Assembly (NCBI GenBank): GCA_029339505.1
Contig: JAQISU010000179.1
Span: forward strand, 14,222,001-14,286,000
Origin: Unio delphinus
Taxonomy: Eukaryota > Mollusca > Bivalvia > Unionida > Unionidae
Length of the DNA: 64,000 nucleotides
Direction of reading: 5' to 3'
Shown here piece by piece: positions 1 through 10,374 of the stretch (positions are counted from its first letter, which is position 1; each line of letters begins with the position of its first letter). The notes under the pieces are model-generated. The model saw only the letters and a list, made by a program, of their open reading frames with translations, searched no databases and was not told the DNA's origin. Made by a program: the position numbers and the translations under genes.

Positions 1-1173
1 TATGAACTGGTAGAAAATGCTGCTTTCTATGTTTAGACATTCTATTTTCATCATGAGATTCGAGCTGAAATTTTGTAAACGGAGGCATGTTTAAACAACT
101 GGATGTTGAGAGAATGTTACAATCAGTGATGTGGCGCCGACTACAGACCCGGACGCGGACCGAAGAGACGATACAACAAAACTAACCGGAATAAAAAATG
201 CTTAAAAAATTATTTAAAAAAAATAAAAAATAAATGCAACCTCAAATCGTAATTTAAAACCAATGACCATACTATCGTACGAATGAGCTTTATTCCATAC
301 AAATTCAGTCAAATACGAACTGGTAAACAGGTCTGCAAAGGCAAAATGGTGGGTGGTTGGCAGATTTTTTTTGTTTTTAATACTCATTTATATTAATTTC
401 AGGATAAATTACCGTATATTGAGGAGTTAATCAAAATTATTATTCCATGTGATTTCCGTTCGATCACAGAAGTCTGACGCTGTTTCAAGAATGTTAAAAT
501 TACCTACACGTTCAAATACAAAAATTGTCAAATTGAAACAGAAATTGGAATATTCTTTCAAAAACTAAATGCCATAAGTTATCATCACAAAATTACAGAG
601 ACTATATTTGATGGTGCATACATTGTTGGTAAGAAGCATTTATAAGTACTTGACTTCAAATATTTTGCTGCATTAAGTCAGTCTGTAAATAACTTTGCAA
701 TCGGTAAATGCTATGTATTTTACCGGATTTTACTAAATGGAATCCTTTATCACAGTGTAAAATATAACACACATTCAAGAAATTCTTGCTCTGTTCTTTT
801 TATATTTAATGGTGTAAAACAATGTGGACAAATTATGTTCTATGTTAAAGTTTATCCACTGTGCTGCTGTTTGATGAATGACTGCATATGCACTCCTTCA
901 TTTTTGCAATCTAGGAAGCTTGAATTTTACATTTTCCAAGCTTGCAGACTTGGAAAAATTCCTTTTGCAAGCTAGCTTAATTTGTGTAAGTTTGAGATTT
1001 TACAATAAGCTTGCAGACTTTGAGAATTTCTTTTTGCAAGCTTGCACAAGCTTGCAGACTTGGAAAAATTCCTTTTGCAAGCTTGCGCAAGCTACCTTAC
1101 TAGCTTGTACAACTTCAACTAGCTTGCTGCAAGCTTGCCGCAAGCTTTTGGAAAGCTTGCATTTTGGTTTGGG
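1..1173 (-). mobile_element. AAGCTTGC-array element, copy 1 (cut by window start)
   Basis: This stretch matches 31671-32890 almost base for base, with scattered substitutions and a few indels; most of the length difference lies in the AAGCTTGC array. The match stops at GGTTTGGG in both copies and the flanks then differ (TAGACG here, CATGAC there), which fixes the element end at 1173. The other end lies before the window. No coding relic is present in this part. The strand follows the transposase relic in the second copy. High similarity suggests both copies are young. Superfamily assignment rests on copy 2. Confidence 0.85.
915..1160. repeat. Subterminal AAGCTTGC palindrome array (copy 1)
   Basis: About a dozen AAGCTTG/CAAGCTT palindromes are spaced irregularly between 915 and 1160, just inside the element end. 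The same array sits at 32587-32876 in copy 2 with extra units, so unit number varies between copies. Short open frames read through it and are not genes. Clustered subterminal motifs of this kind are often transposase binding sites; that role is inferred here. Confidence 0.8.
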
Positions 1174-1742
1174 TAGACGTCCTTGTACCACTTATTCCAA
1201 ATAATACTAAATGTTCTTGTTTTGAATGAATTCCTGGTAGTCGTAGTTGTTCTAAAATAGTAATATATGTACTCTTGAATGTCCTGATGTACCAATGATA
1301 CAGTTCAGAATGTCTTTGAATGAGTTCTCAAAATCCAAAGTAATTTATTAATTCAAAGTCAGTGAGCTGTGACTTTAGTAATTCCGATGAATGATTTAAA
1401 TAAATAATTCCTCTTGAATTATTTTTTTAACACAACTGTAAATTCAGATAATGGATTACATACATTGATATAACACAGGAATAAATTATTTGTTCACCAT
1501 GTCCCCTGTGTATTATACACAAAACAACTTGACCTACAACACAGTAAAATATTCTGGAAAACTAATCATTCTAATGAAAAATTCCACTAACTCATAAAAA
1601 AAAAGGTTGAGCAATGAACTCAGATTCTATTAAACATCATGTTTACATCTTAAAACCATGAAAAAAATTCATTTATGCAAAAACTTAATCAACAACCCTT
1701 AATCATGTACAAAAAAAAAGCACATGTGACTTTGAAAGCAAT
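1174..1742. other. No feature recognised
   Basis: AT-rich sequence between the element end and a SINE tail. I see no coding, RNA or repeat signature. Confidence 0.6.
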
Positions 1743-1744
1743 TT

Positions 1745-1947
1745 TCAGTATTAAGAGGTTAGTATTATGGCTGGTTGGTCTGGTGTTAGGATAATGTGAC
1801 TGGGTGGGACATCATGTTACATGTCTGTGGCATTATACCCAAGTGCTAGACATCACTATAATCTGCCGCATTGCAGATTTTGTAGCGATATGACTTAATT
1901 TTTTTTAAAGCTACATAAAAATCCAAATCACACACACACACACACAT
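1745..1947 (+). mobile_element. SINE family A, 5'-truncated copy (A1)
   Basis: The body and tail of family A are present: TATTAAGAGGTTAGTATTATG, then the GGGACATCATG block, GCTAGACATCACTATAA, TTGTAGCGATATGACT, and a final ATCCAAATCACACACA tail. The tRNA-like head is missing, as expected for a copy truncated during target-primed reverse transcription. A 36-bp minisatellite starts about 25 bp downstream. Confidence 0.8.
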
Positions 1948-1970
1948 TCCATGGCCATCTTGTGTCCACA

Positions 1971-2578
1971 TTGTTCACACAAGTTTGTCCTTTGGAAATT
2001 TGTCATTTGTTCACAAAAGTTTATCTTTTGGAGATGTGTTATTTATTCACAAGTGTGTGTTTTTTGGAGATGTATTGTTTATTCACAAAAGTTTGTTCTT
2101 TGGATATGTGTTGTTTATTCACAAAAGTTTGTCCTTTGGAGATGTGTTGTTTATTCATGAAAGTTTGTTCTTTAGAGATGTGTTGTTTATTCACATAAGT
2201 TTGTCCTTTGGAGATGTGTTGTTTATTCATAAAAGTTGTTCTTTAGAGATCTGTTGTTTATTCACAAAAGTTTGTCCTTTGGAGAAGTGTTGTTTATTCA
2301 CAAAAGTTTGTTCTTTGGAGATGTGTTGTTTATTCACAAAAGTTTGTCCTTTGGAGAAGTGTTGTTTATTCACAAAAGTTTGTTCTTTGGAGATGTGTTG
2401 TTTATTCACAAAAGTTTGTCCTTTGGAGAAGTGTTGTTTATTCATGAAAGTTGTTCTTTAGAGATATATTGTTTGTTCACAAAAGTTTGTTCTTTAGAGA
2501 TCTGTTGTTTATTCAAGAAAGTTTGTTCTTTAGAGATGTGTTGTTCATTCACAAAAGTTTGTCATTTAGAGATGTGTC
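1971..2578. repeat. Minisatellite, 36-bp unit, about 17 copies
   Basis: The unit is about TTGTTTATTCACAAAAG followed by TTTGTCCTTTGGAGATGTG, 36 bp, with alternating GTCC/GTTC variants. Because 36 is divisible by three, several frames stay open on both strands. These produce repetitive polypeptides that should not be read as genes. Confidence 0.9.
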
Positions 2579-2689
2579 TTTCCCTGGAGACTTCAAGTAA
2601 TATTAATTAGATTTGATTTTCTTAGTTTGGTAATAATCATTAAAACATTGGTTTTAGGTCTAGTGGTCATAGACAAGAAAATCTTATGG

Positions 2690-3830
2690 AATGTCAGTTG
2701 TCCATTGTCAGTCTGTTGTCCTTATTTATGTCTGCGTACATATATTTGTTATTGCTACTTCTAAACAATTTGGAGGATTACTGTGAAACTTTAGACACAC
2801 ATACACACATCCCATAGTCTTGGAGGTCCTAAATGAAAATGGTGCTGTTCAAACTTTCACTATGGCTGCCACAGAGGCCGTATTGAAAATTATTTTGTTG
2901 CTGCTCATACAAAAATTGTCATATCAACATAGGGTTTTCGTGAAAAGAGGTCTTACAACTTTTTTATCCAAAGTGAAAATGTTGCAATCCATTATGATTA
3001 CCACAGATCTTGAAAATCAATAATAGTTCTTAATACTTTCTCTAGAAGGGGAAGTAACATTGACATAATTTTTTTTCACTGGAAAACTTCTAGTGATGCC
3101 TCTTTGGTCCTAAATTAAAATAATGCTGATCTGATAGTGTCCAATCAGTATGTGAATATCTTGAAAAACTTTGTATCACTACTTTTCTAGAATGAAACAT
3201 AATATTGCCTTGTGTTTTTACCATGATGTCTTATTTTTCCTGGCCACCTTAAAAATCATCTTGAAAAACTTTTATCACTACATTTCTGAATGAAAAATAA
3301 AATTTGGTCATGGTCACCTTGAAAATCGTTTTATCACTAAATTTCCAGAATGGTTGGTTAACACGAGGTTTTTACTAAAAGAGTTCTAGCAGTTTCTAAA
3401 GGAAGGTGATGATGCTCAGACATCTAATATGGGTGACACAATGGCCATTTTGAAAATCTGCTCACTACTTCTAAATGAATTGTCAAATCAGAATAGGGTT
3501 TTTATTGAAAGATTTCTTATGATGTCTAGTTGGTCCTAAATGAAAATGGTGACAATGGCCATCTTGGAAACCTTGTTATGGCTACATTTCCTGGATGCTG
3601 GTTGTATTGTGCTTTAATGAAAAGACTTATTATGAAGTTGGTTATAAAGTGAATGGTGCCATTCCTATATTCACCATGGCAGCCATCTAAAAAATCTTAT
3701 TATTGTTATTTCTCCCAAAGAGAGGTCATACCAGTATGGGGTTTCCCCCAGAAGACTGTGTATTATAAATGAAAACTGATAATCTGACACACACAGCAGC
3801 TAAAATCTTTAAAATTTATTATTATATGTT
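2690..3830 (+). repeat. Old dispersed repeat family D, copy 1
   Basis: Shares an ordered set of blocks with 24195-24680 and 50975-51725: a GTCCATTGTCAGTCTGTTGTCC-type start, a 'CTACTTCTAAAC..TTTGGAGGATTACTGTGAAACTTTA' block followed by ACACACAT, then repeated TGGTCCTAAATGAAAATGGTG and GGCTGCCA..GCCATCTTGAAAATC blocks. In this copy the last blocks recur about every 200 bp, so it behaves as a diverged internal tandem repeat. No coding capacity was recognised. Confidence 0.65.
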
Positions 3831-4060
3831 TAAAATTAATGCATATTTAACCCTACACATTTGTACCGGCTCGCAACATCTCGTTAACAACAGAATTGCA
3901 TGATGTATTTCCTTTCTAACATTTTTAAAATATAGAATATCTGTGATTTTAAAACTGTTTATTTATTAAACTTACTGTATCTATTATTATCTAATGTATT
4001 TCATTTTACGTTTGTATAAATTATCTATAGTAAAAAAAATAATCAAAACTATTGCTAACT

Positions 4061-4272
4061 TTGTCATTGATTGATTGATTTTCACACTGATTATCCACAT
4101 ATTTTGGCATTGATTGATTGATTTTCACACTGATTATCCGCATATTTTGGCATTGATTGATTGATTTTCACACTGATTATCCACATATTTTGGCATTGAT
4201 TGATTGATTTTTACACTGATTATCCGCATTTTTTGGCATTGATTGATTGATTTTCACACTGATTATCCACAA
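4061..4272. repeat. Minisatellite, 43-bp unit, about 5 copies
   Basis: The unit is CATTGATTGATTGATTTTCA followed by CACTGATTATCCACATATTTTGG. The copies are nearly identical, varying at CCACA/CCGCA and TTTCA/TTTTA. No gene is associated. Confidence 0.9.
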
Positions 4273-4428
4273 CCTTTAGTTTGAATACTCTATGCCACCT
4301 TAAATGTAATTTTGTTTTCTCATATGCCACCTTCAAGTAGCCTGAGAAATATTATATCAATAAAGTTGTGTCCTTTTTTTTCTAAAATAACACACTTTAA
4401 TACACTTATTGATACAGGTTTGCAGTAC

Positions 4429-4741
4429 CGCTCTGGTGGCCTAGTGGTTAGAGCATCCGCCGCAGAAGCGGGAGGTCGTGGGTTGATCCCCGGCTGAGTC
4501 ATATCAAAGACTTGCAAAATGTATTAACAGCTGTCTCGCTTGATGCTCAGCATTAAGAAGTTAGTGTTGGGACTGGTCGGCCTGGTGTCAGGATAATGTG
4601 ACTCGGTGGGACATCATGCTACATGTCTGCGGCATGATGCCCCAGTGCTAGACATCACTATAAACTGCCTCACTGCAGACATTGTAGCGATATGACTGAA
4701 AAATTGTTAAAGCTGCTTTAAAATCCTAATCAAACACACAA
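4429..4741 (+). mobile_element. SINE family A, full-length copy (A2)
   Basis: The tRNA-like head has an A-box (TGGCCTAGTGG) and B-box (GGTTGATCCC), the internal Pol III promoter. The family body follows: AGACTTG, GCATTAAGAAGTTAGTG, GGACATCATGCTACATG, GCTAGACATCACTATAAACTG and TTGTAGCGATATGACTG, ending in a CAAACACACAA tail. It is about 313 bp. It has no coding capacity and would depend on a LINE reverse transcriptase for movement. Confidence 0.9.
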
Positions 4742-4825
4742 ATAGGTTTGCAGCTATTAGTTGCATGAGTGTAGTATATACTCACTCCCGCCACATATAC
4801 TCACTTATAAGACAAGTCCATCAGT

Positions 4826-4888
4826 AAATTGTACATCTGCAGATCTGCTGTCGCGTCATGTGACAGCAGATCTGAAGATGTGCAATTT
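4826..4888. repeat. 63-bp palindrome of the GATCTG double-palindrome family (P1)
   Basis: Two 27-bp arms (AAATTGTACATCTGCAGATC onward and its complement ending CAATTT) flank a 9-nt centre, with about two mismatches. Downstream, 4904-4928 carries the family block ACATAGACCCTGATCTGC. This is one of at least ten such elements in the window. Confidence 0.75.
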
Positions 4889-4935
4889 GTAGAAGTAGAC
4901 ATAGACCCTGATCTGCAGACACATTATGTTTGACT

Positions 4936-5280
4936 CAGCATGTTAGTGAGTGTAGATGGTACATCTCTGTTATTATTATCAGCTATTATTAACTCCATTT
5001 TATGCTACAAACCTGATAATTACTTAAAGTTACACAGTAAATGTAGATACATACCCAATTGATGAAAAACCCTTGGGTGGAAAAAACATGTACTTCCACA
5101 TAATCTAGCTATTAATTTATGTTTGATTCAAACTTCAGTTTATTTTTTCTCCATCTAACTTCAACATAATTATATTGATGATTAATTTTTAGTTTTGTGT
5201 GTCACGTTTCCTTGTGGTGATAGTAGTGTCAACATTGGTGTATTTACCAAACTAAAAATATTTTTAAAAATTAAACAACA
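4936..5280. other. No feature recognised
   Basis: AT-rich DNA without coding or repeat signature, up to the target-site duplication of the LINE insertion. Confidence 0.6.
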
Positions 5281-5291
5281 CATTTAACTGT
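5281..5291. repeat. Target-site duplication of the RTE insertion, left
   Basis: CATTTAACTGT, repeated exactly at 7895-7905 on the other side of the LINE. Confidence 0.8.
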
Positions 5292-5470
5292 CTGTCTATC
5301 TATCTATCCCTTAGTCTTGCCGACCATTGGGGCACCACTGATGACCTGACAACCAGCTTCCTCCATTCCAATCTGTTCTCTGATAATCTCACTGTGTCAC
5401 TCAACTTCAGTCCTGTCCACTCTGTGATGTTATCCTCCCATCTTTTCCTCTGTCTTCCTCTCCTTCTCCT

Positions 5471-5761
5471 TCACTGCACAGTACCTTGCATGAATGTCTT
5501 AGCAAGCCCTGTTGATCGTGTGACATGTCCATACCATTTCGTTTTGCGCTTCTTCACAATGGTCAATAGCTCTTCATAGGGCCCAATGGCTTGCTTAATT
5601 CTGTTTCCCACTTCCTTATTTGTGACATGATCTCTATATGTAATGCCAAGCAACCTTCGAAAGCATCTCATTTCAACAGCTTGTATCTTCCTTTCGAGAT
5701 CCGCTGTGAGGGTCCATGATTCACAGGCATATAGGAATACAGATGCAACCAAGGAGCACAT
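5471..5761 (-). pseudogene. RTE reverse transcriptase, C-terminal part (broken)
   Basis: The 96-residue open stretch contains LYACESWTLTADLERKIQA, MRCFRRLLGITYRDHVTN and KKRKTKWYGHVTRS, the region downstream of the RTE polymerase core. It lies in a different frame from the polymerase segment that ends at 5873, so a frame break falls between 5761 and 5873. The conserved block continues to the 3' end of the element without any further domain. Confidence 0.85.
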
Positions 5762-5872
5762 CAGTCTGATTTTTGAGCTGACTGAGGTGTTTCAGTCTTT
5801 CCAAACTGTCTTCAGCCTTGCCATTGCTGTTATTGTCAGCGCAATCCTGGACAATATTTCTGGTTTCGATCC

Positions 5873-6619
5873 CTAGTCTGCCACGATGGCTCCTAAGTAC
5901 TTGAATCTATTAACTGTTTCCAGTGTTTGGCCACTAATCATGATGTCAGTGCTGATGCCACTGGTGTTGTTGGTCATCAATTTGGTCTTCTCTGCACTGA
6001 TTTTCATACCAAAAGCAGTAGCTGTCCTGTCCAGTTTTTCCACCAATTGAGCTAGCTCCTCCTCATTTCCTGCAAGGCCATCGATGTCATCAGCAAAGCG
6101 CAGATTCGATATTATTCTGCCTCCAATACTGACAGTTCCTTCATGGTCGTCCAGTGCATCTGTCATGATTCTTTCAAGGAAGATGTTGAAGAGAGTTGAT
6201 GAAAGCAAGCAGCCCTGTCTGACTCCCACATTTGTCCTAAACCAATCTCCTATTTGACCATTGAAGCATACTGTGCTGGTGGCTTTGCTGTAAAGGCTTT
6301 CTATGACTATGATCAGGTTAGCATTGATGTTGTACAGCTTCATGGTGGACCAAAGGGCTGCATGCCATACCCTGTCAAACGCCTTCTTAAAGTCTATAAA
6401 GACATGATAAAGGTCTTGTTGGTGCTGGAGGTATTTCTCACATAGTATTCTCAGGTTGAAAATCTGTTCAGTTGTGCTTTGCCATGGTCTGAAGCCCGCC
6501 TGTTCTTCAGCTATGATTTCCTCTGCCCGCGGCTTCAGTCTGTTTAATATGATTTTTAGCATGACTTTGCATGGGTGGCATATAAGACTGATCGTACGAT
6601 AGTTCTGACATTGCTGCAA
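5873..6619 (-). pseudogene. RTE reverse transcriptase core (broken)
   Basis: The 248-residue segment covers most of the polymerase: NYRTISLICHPCKVMLKIIL, EEQAGFRPWQSTTEQI, motif A VFIDFKKAFDRVWH, motif B VGVRQGCLLSSTLFNIFLE, and the catalytic loop LRFADDIDGLAG. The FADD codons are at 6086-6097. FKYLGAIVAD closes the open stretch. FADD in place of YADD is usual in RTE. The frame is continuous here but breaks on both sides, so no full protein can be made. Confidence 0.9.
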
Positions 6620-7022
6620 ATTGCCTTTTTTTTGGGAGAGTTACTATGGGTGACTGAGTCCATGGTGTTGGCCATTCCCCTGTCTGCCAGATCTTGTTGC
6701 AGATTGTTAGTAGGGCGCTTATCATAGATTCACCTCCTTGTTGCACTAGTTCTGCAGGGATGTTGTCTACTCCTGCTGCCTTCCCTTTTTTAAATGATTT
6801 CACTACAGCCTCTACTTCTTCTCGGAGGATGGGGTAGTTGTCACTGTTGGTCACTGGTGGGGTGTTGAGTATGTCTAGGTCCCCTGTTGGTGTGTGGTTG
6901 TACAGGTCTGAGCAGTATTCTGTCCATCTCTTAAGAATGTCTTGTTCTTCTGTAAGACATTTCACTCCCTTATCTTGAATGATGGATGAGCATCCTTGTT
7001 TTACACTGGTCAGGTCTTTCAC
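6507..7022 (-). pseudogene. RTE linker and start of reverse transcriptase (broken)
   Basis: The reading frame carries KRWTEYCSDLYNH, FKKGKAAGVDNIPAELVQQG and WQTGEWPTPWTQSPIVTLPK, the standard start of the RTE polymerase. After LPKK the frame slips and the homology continues at 6619 in the next frame, so a small indel lies near 6619-6640. Upstream, between 7022 and 7232, linker residues resembling KKNNSKKAYQLVKDLTSVKQ are readable only with another frame change. Confidence 0.85.
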
Positions 7023-7231
7023 CAGTTGGTATGCTTTTTTGCTATTATTTTTCTTTAGATTATTTTCTATATCTTTACACTGGTCTTCAATCCATGTCTC
7101 CCTTGCCTTTTCATGCTTCTTGATAACCTGGTTGATTTCCCTGTATTGTTTTGCTCCTTCTACTTCTTCTTTAGCTCTCGACGCTTGTCACACAGATCAA
7201 GTATGTCAGTTGTAACCCAAGGTTTCTTTGG

Positions 7232-7897
7232 TCATCGATATTTGCCAAGCATCTCACTGGCTGTTTGGGTCACTGCTATGTCAAATGTGTCGATCAATGT
7301 GTCTGTAACTGTGTTCTTTGCACTAAAAAGTAACAGTGGTTGAAATTTTCCTCCTATCCTTGCCTGGAAGGCTTCCAATACCTCTGGCTCTTTTAGCTTG
7401 TCATGGTTGAACTTGATTCTTGTGGGGCCCTCTTTGTTCACATTTTTTAGATGTAGTCGGAGGGTCATCATCACTAAGTCATGGTCACTTCCAATGTTTG
7501 CTCCTGGGAAACTTCTTGTCTTGGCAATTTTTATGCTGGTGTGGAAACGTCTCTTCACCATGATATAATCAATCTGGTTATGGTGTTCTCCATTCGGGCT
7601 ATGCCAGGTCCACCTTCTGGATGCTTTGTGTGGACCAAACGTGTTCATCAGTTTCAGATCATTGAAGCTGGCAAATTCCAGGAGCCTTAAGCCTCTGTCA
7701 TTGGTCTCTGCATTGCAGTAGCATCTACATATGCCTTTCCAGTTATAAACGGCATCCTCTCCTATTTTGGCATTCCAGTCTCCTTGCACCACAAGAATGT
7801 CTTTGTTTGGGGTCTGGTCCAGGACTTCTTGCAGTTGGTCATAGAAATTCTCTAATTCTTCATCATCATGGTCTATAGTTGGAGCGTAAGCTTGCAT
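7232..7897 (-). pseudogene. RTE APE-type endonuclease, C-terminal half
   Basis: The reading frame has QAYAPTIDHDDEELENFYDQ, ILVVQGDWNAKIGED, WTWHSPNGEHHNQIDYIMVK and GSDHDLVMMTLRLHL. These correspond to the last catalytic blocks (GDxN, SDH) of the exonuclease/endonuclease/phosphatase fold that nicks target DNA. The N-terminal blocks are missing because the element was truncated at insertion. The apparent start codon at 7895-7897 lies in the target duplication and is accidental. Confidence 0.85.
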
Positions 7898-7905
7898 TTA
7901 ACTGT
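7895..7905. repeat. Target-site duplication of the RTE insertion, right
   Basis: CATTTAACTGT, identical to 5281-5291. Confidence 0.8.
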
Positions 7906-10366
7906 ATAACACACTTAATTGTAAAATACACTTAATGATACAACACACTTAATAGTTGATTGGAAGATCCATGACCATTTCTGTCGGGTCGAGAAAGAAA
8001 CTGTAATTTGCTGTCTTTGAGAACTATATTTGGAACTACTTTTATTCATGTGTGACAGTATGGCAGTGGAATGAGACAAAATCATAATCGGAAAATCATC
8101 TGCCTTTTCTGTCTGCATTCATCTACAGGAGACAAATCACCAGATCCCTCAAATTAATGTGTATTGTCAGGTTTTATGTACTTTCCATGATAACTTCTGC
8201 AGATAAATTACTGATAAATAATTAAATCAGCTACATCTAATATTATTTTTTTGATGTGACAGAAATGGCTCAGCAATTTACCAAATGAATTCTTGGTACA
8301 GTAAGTAGGCTGGCAGGAAACTCCGGTCTGCAAAGAACTTACAAACAATTGTAACAGTGAAGACTTTCTTTTTATGTTGCATGCCAGAACAAAACCTTTG
8401 GAGGAAGCTATAAAATTCAGGAATTTGATCTGCATTGTTTGAGAACTACACATAAAAGTTAAAAAATGAAACCAAATACATGTAGCATTGGTTCTTAAAT
8501 GTAATCACTATACAAAAATTTGATAAGTAAAACCATTGTTCATAAAGTGTAATTGAAGGAAGCTTCTTTCACTTATTTTCTTATAGTAGGGTTACCATTT
8601 TTTAAGAAAGGGGTCACTCCATAGTGTTCAGTATCTGCAAAGAGATTTATGGACTGAAAATGAGGACATGGGAGTGTGGTGTCAGGGTTGGGTTGATGGG
8701 GGATGTATTTATGTCAACCCTACTTGTAGATAAAAACAGAAAACATGTAAATTCCAATGTCAATCCATTTCATCTTGTCATAGCAATGTATTGTGTAACT
8801 GCCATGTCTGTCATAATATTGACAATACACTGTATTGACTAATTACAACTGCTTTCATCCTGAATGAAATTAAAGCCCAAGCCTTTTTCTGCTGTTCATG
8901 TTTAATTAATATTCCCCTTTTTTCTCATGAGACTGAAGTCTGGAGTTTTTTAGGCAAGGGGAGATAGGATAAATTACAGTATGTACATTCTGACAGCCTT
9001 TTTAATTTAGTAAATGTTTTCCTTGCGAGAAGTGGACTTGTTAAAGGCCGGCTGATAATTCATAGCCCCTGCGAGGAGTAACATTGCCCCAGGATTAGGT
9101 CCTGTGATGCGGTAATTGGGCTTACATGTCGATCACGTTGATTTGGGGGCATGGTTCAAGGGCATTACCCTGTGGTCTTGGACAACAGTAAAGAGGGGCA
9201 GTTAGCAATGGACTAGATATTATTTGCTACTTTAAACAAGAGTTACGTGTATAAAGTTCAGAGTGGTCATATTTGAGATAGAACTGAACTGTAATATAAC
9301 TGTACTGTTTGGATTATGAAACAATGGAGTGAAGTTACCAACAGTTAAACTGCGTAACAGTCACCTGTCGATATGGCTCAGACAAGCCAACCTTCAACCC
9401 CGCCACAACAAAGGTAAATACATGTATGGAAGTATATGGCTCCATTTCATTCACCTGAACATAATATGGATTATCAGATGTGTTAATAGACTTATTCTCT
9501 TTTTTAAAAAATTAAAATGAATTAATTAACAAGGATTATAGTATGTTCAGCTGTTCGTAACAATTATAAAATTTTGAGTAACTTTTGCGTAGTTTATAGC
9601 AGGCCCCGATATAGACCAACCATTTAATTTGGAGGTGGTAATTTTATTTACAGCTATGCATTTTTATTTCTTTTAACTTAAGTAATTTGTTTTCAACTAA
9701 TTTAATATGAAGACAATTTTTCAGTTTATTTATCTTCAAAAACAAAAGAACACTTGTTTGTATAATGTGATTTGGAGCAATTAAACATACCATACACCCC
9801 TTTCATCCACTGGTAATGAAATGGTATGTCCCATATCTGTTGAAATAGTCGCCTTTGACAGGTTTACATGTATATACACAGGCCTGAGATCAGGCATAAA
9901 CATAGTAGGACTAGTTCGTTTTGTGTGGAAACTTTTTAAGTTGACAGTGTCAGTTTTTGTTCCCACCAAATCAAACCCTTATATTAAAAAAGGTAAGTTA
10001 TAGTATATGTAAGGGTAGATTGAAAATAAGTTAACTTCAATGCTAACAATCGACACAGGCTTGGTGCGGGTGGGGGGGGGGGATGTATATAATTTAATCT
10101 TCCATGTTGAGCGATTATTCTTTTTCATTTTCATAAAACATAAATCATGTGTATCCAAAGCTCTGGTTTTGAGTTTTAGTATATAAAAAGGCCACATGAA
10201 AATCTCCCCTCTACGAATTAAGCAGGATAAAGTTGGATGTATGTTAGCAGTTCATTACGATTGTCTGTTGCGGGAGTGGTATATGATTACATTGCATGCA
10301 TTTCATTAAAGGTTTTATAGCGTAACACTGACCTACATGTAAATTAGAATGCAAGTCTCTTATTGG
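7906..10366. other. No gene recognised; AT-rich spacer
   Basis: Only short frames occur, none with a recognisable motif. A slightly GC-richer patch at 9030-9190 contains no open frame of note. A run of G lies at 10071-10081. The region ends at the target duplication of the hAT insertion. Confidence 0.5.
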
Positions 10367-10374
10367 TATCCACA
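10367..10374. repeat. hAT target-site duplication, left
   Basis: TATCCACA, repeated at 13412-13419. The match extends one base left and two right (GTATCCACATA), so the exact boundary is uncertain by a base or two. Eight base pairs is the hallmark length for hAT insertion. Confidence 0.75.

Larger units (their letters stand above)
5292..7894 (-). mobile_element. RTE-type non-LTR retrotransposon, 5'-truncated
   Basis: This is a minus-strand LINE of about 2.6 kb holding the C-terminal half of an APE-type endonuclease and a reverse transcriptase of the RTE clade, the type often auto-annotated as 'craniofacial development protein 2-like'. It is bounded by the exact 11-bp direct repeat CATTTAACTGT (5281-5291 and 7895-7905). 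It ends at its 3' side in a short GATA/GACA-type repeat (5292-5310), as RTE elements often do. Loss of the endonuclease N-terminus at the duplication shows 5' truncation at insertion. Several frame breaks make it non-functional. Confidence 0.9.

Noticed and set aside
878..1204. A 108-codon frame with repeated KLAD/LQAC words
   Set aside because: It lies in the AAGCTTGC array of a transposon end; the peptide repeats mirror the DNA repeats. The same applies to 30307-30547 and 32559-32895.
1951..2610. Overlapping 60-158-codon frames on both strands
   Set aside because: All come from the 36-bp minisatellite, whose length is a multiple of three.
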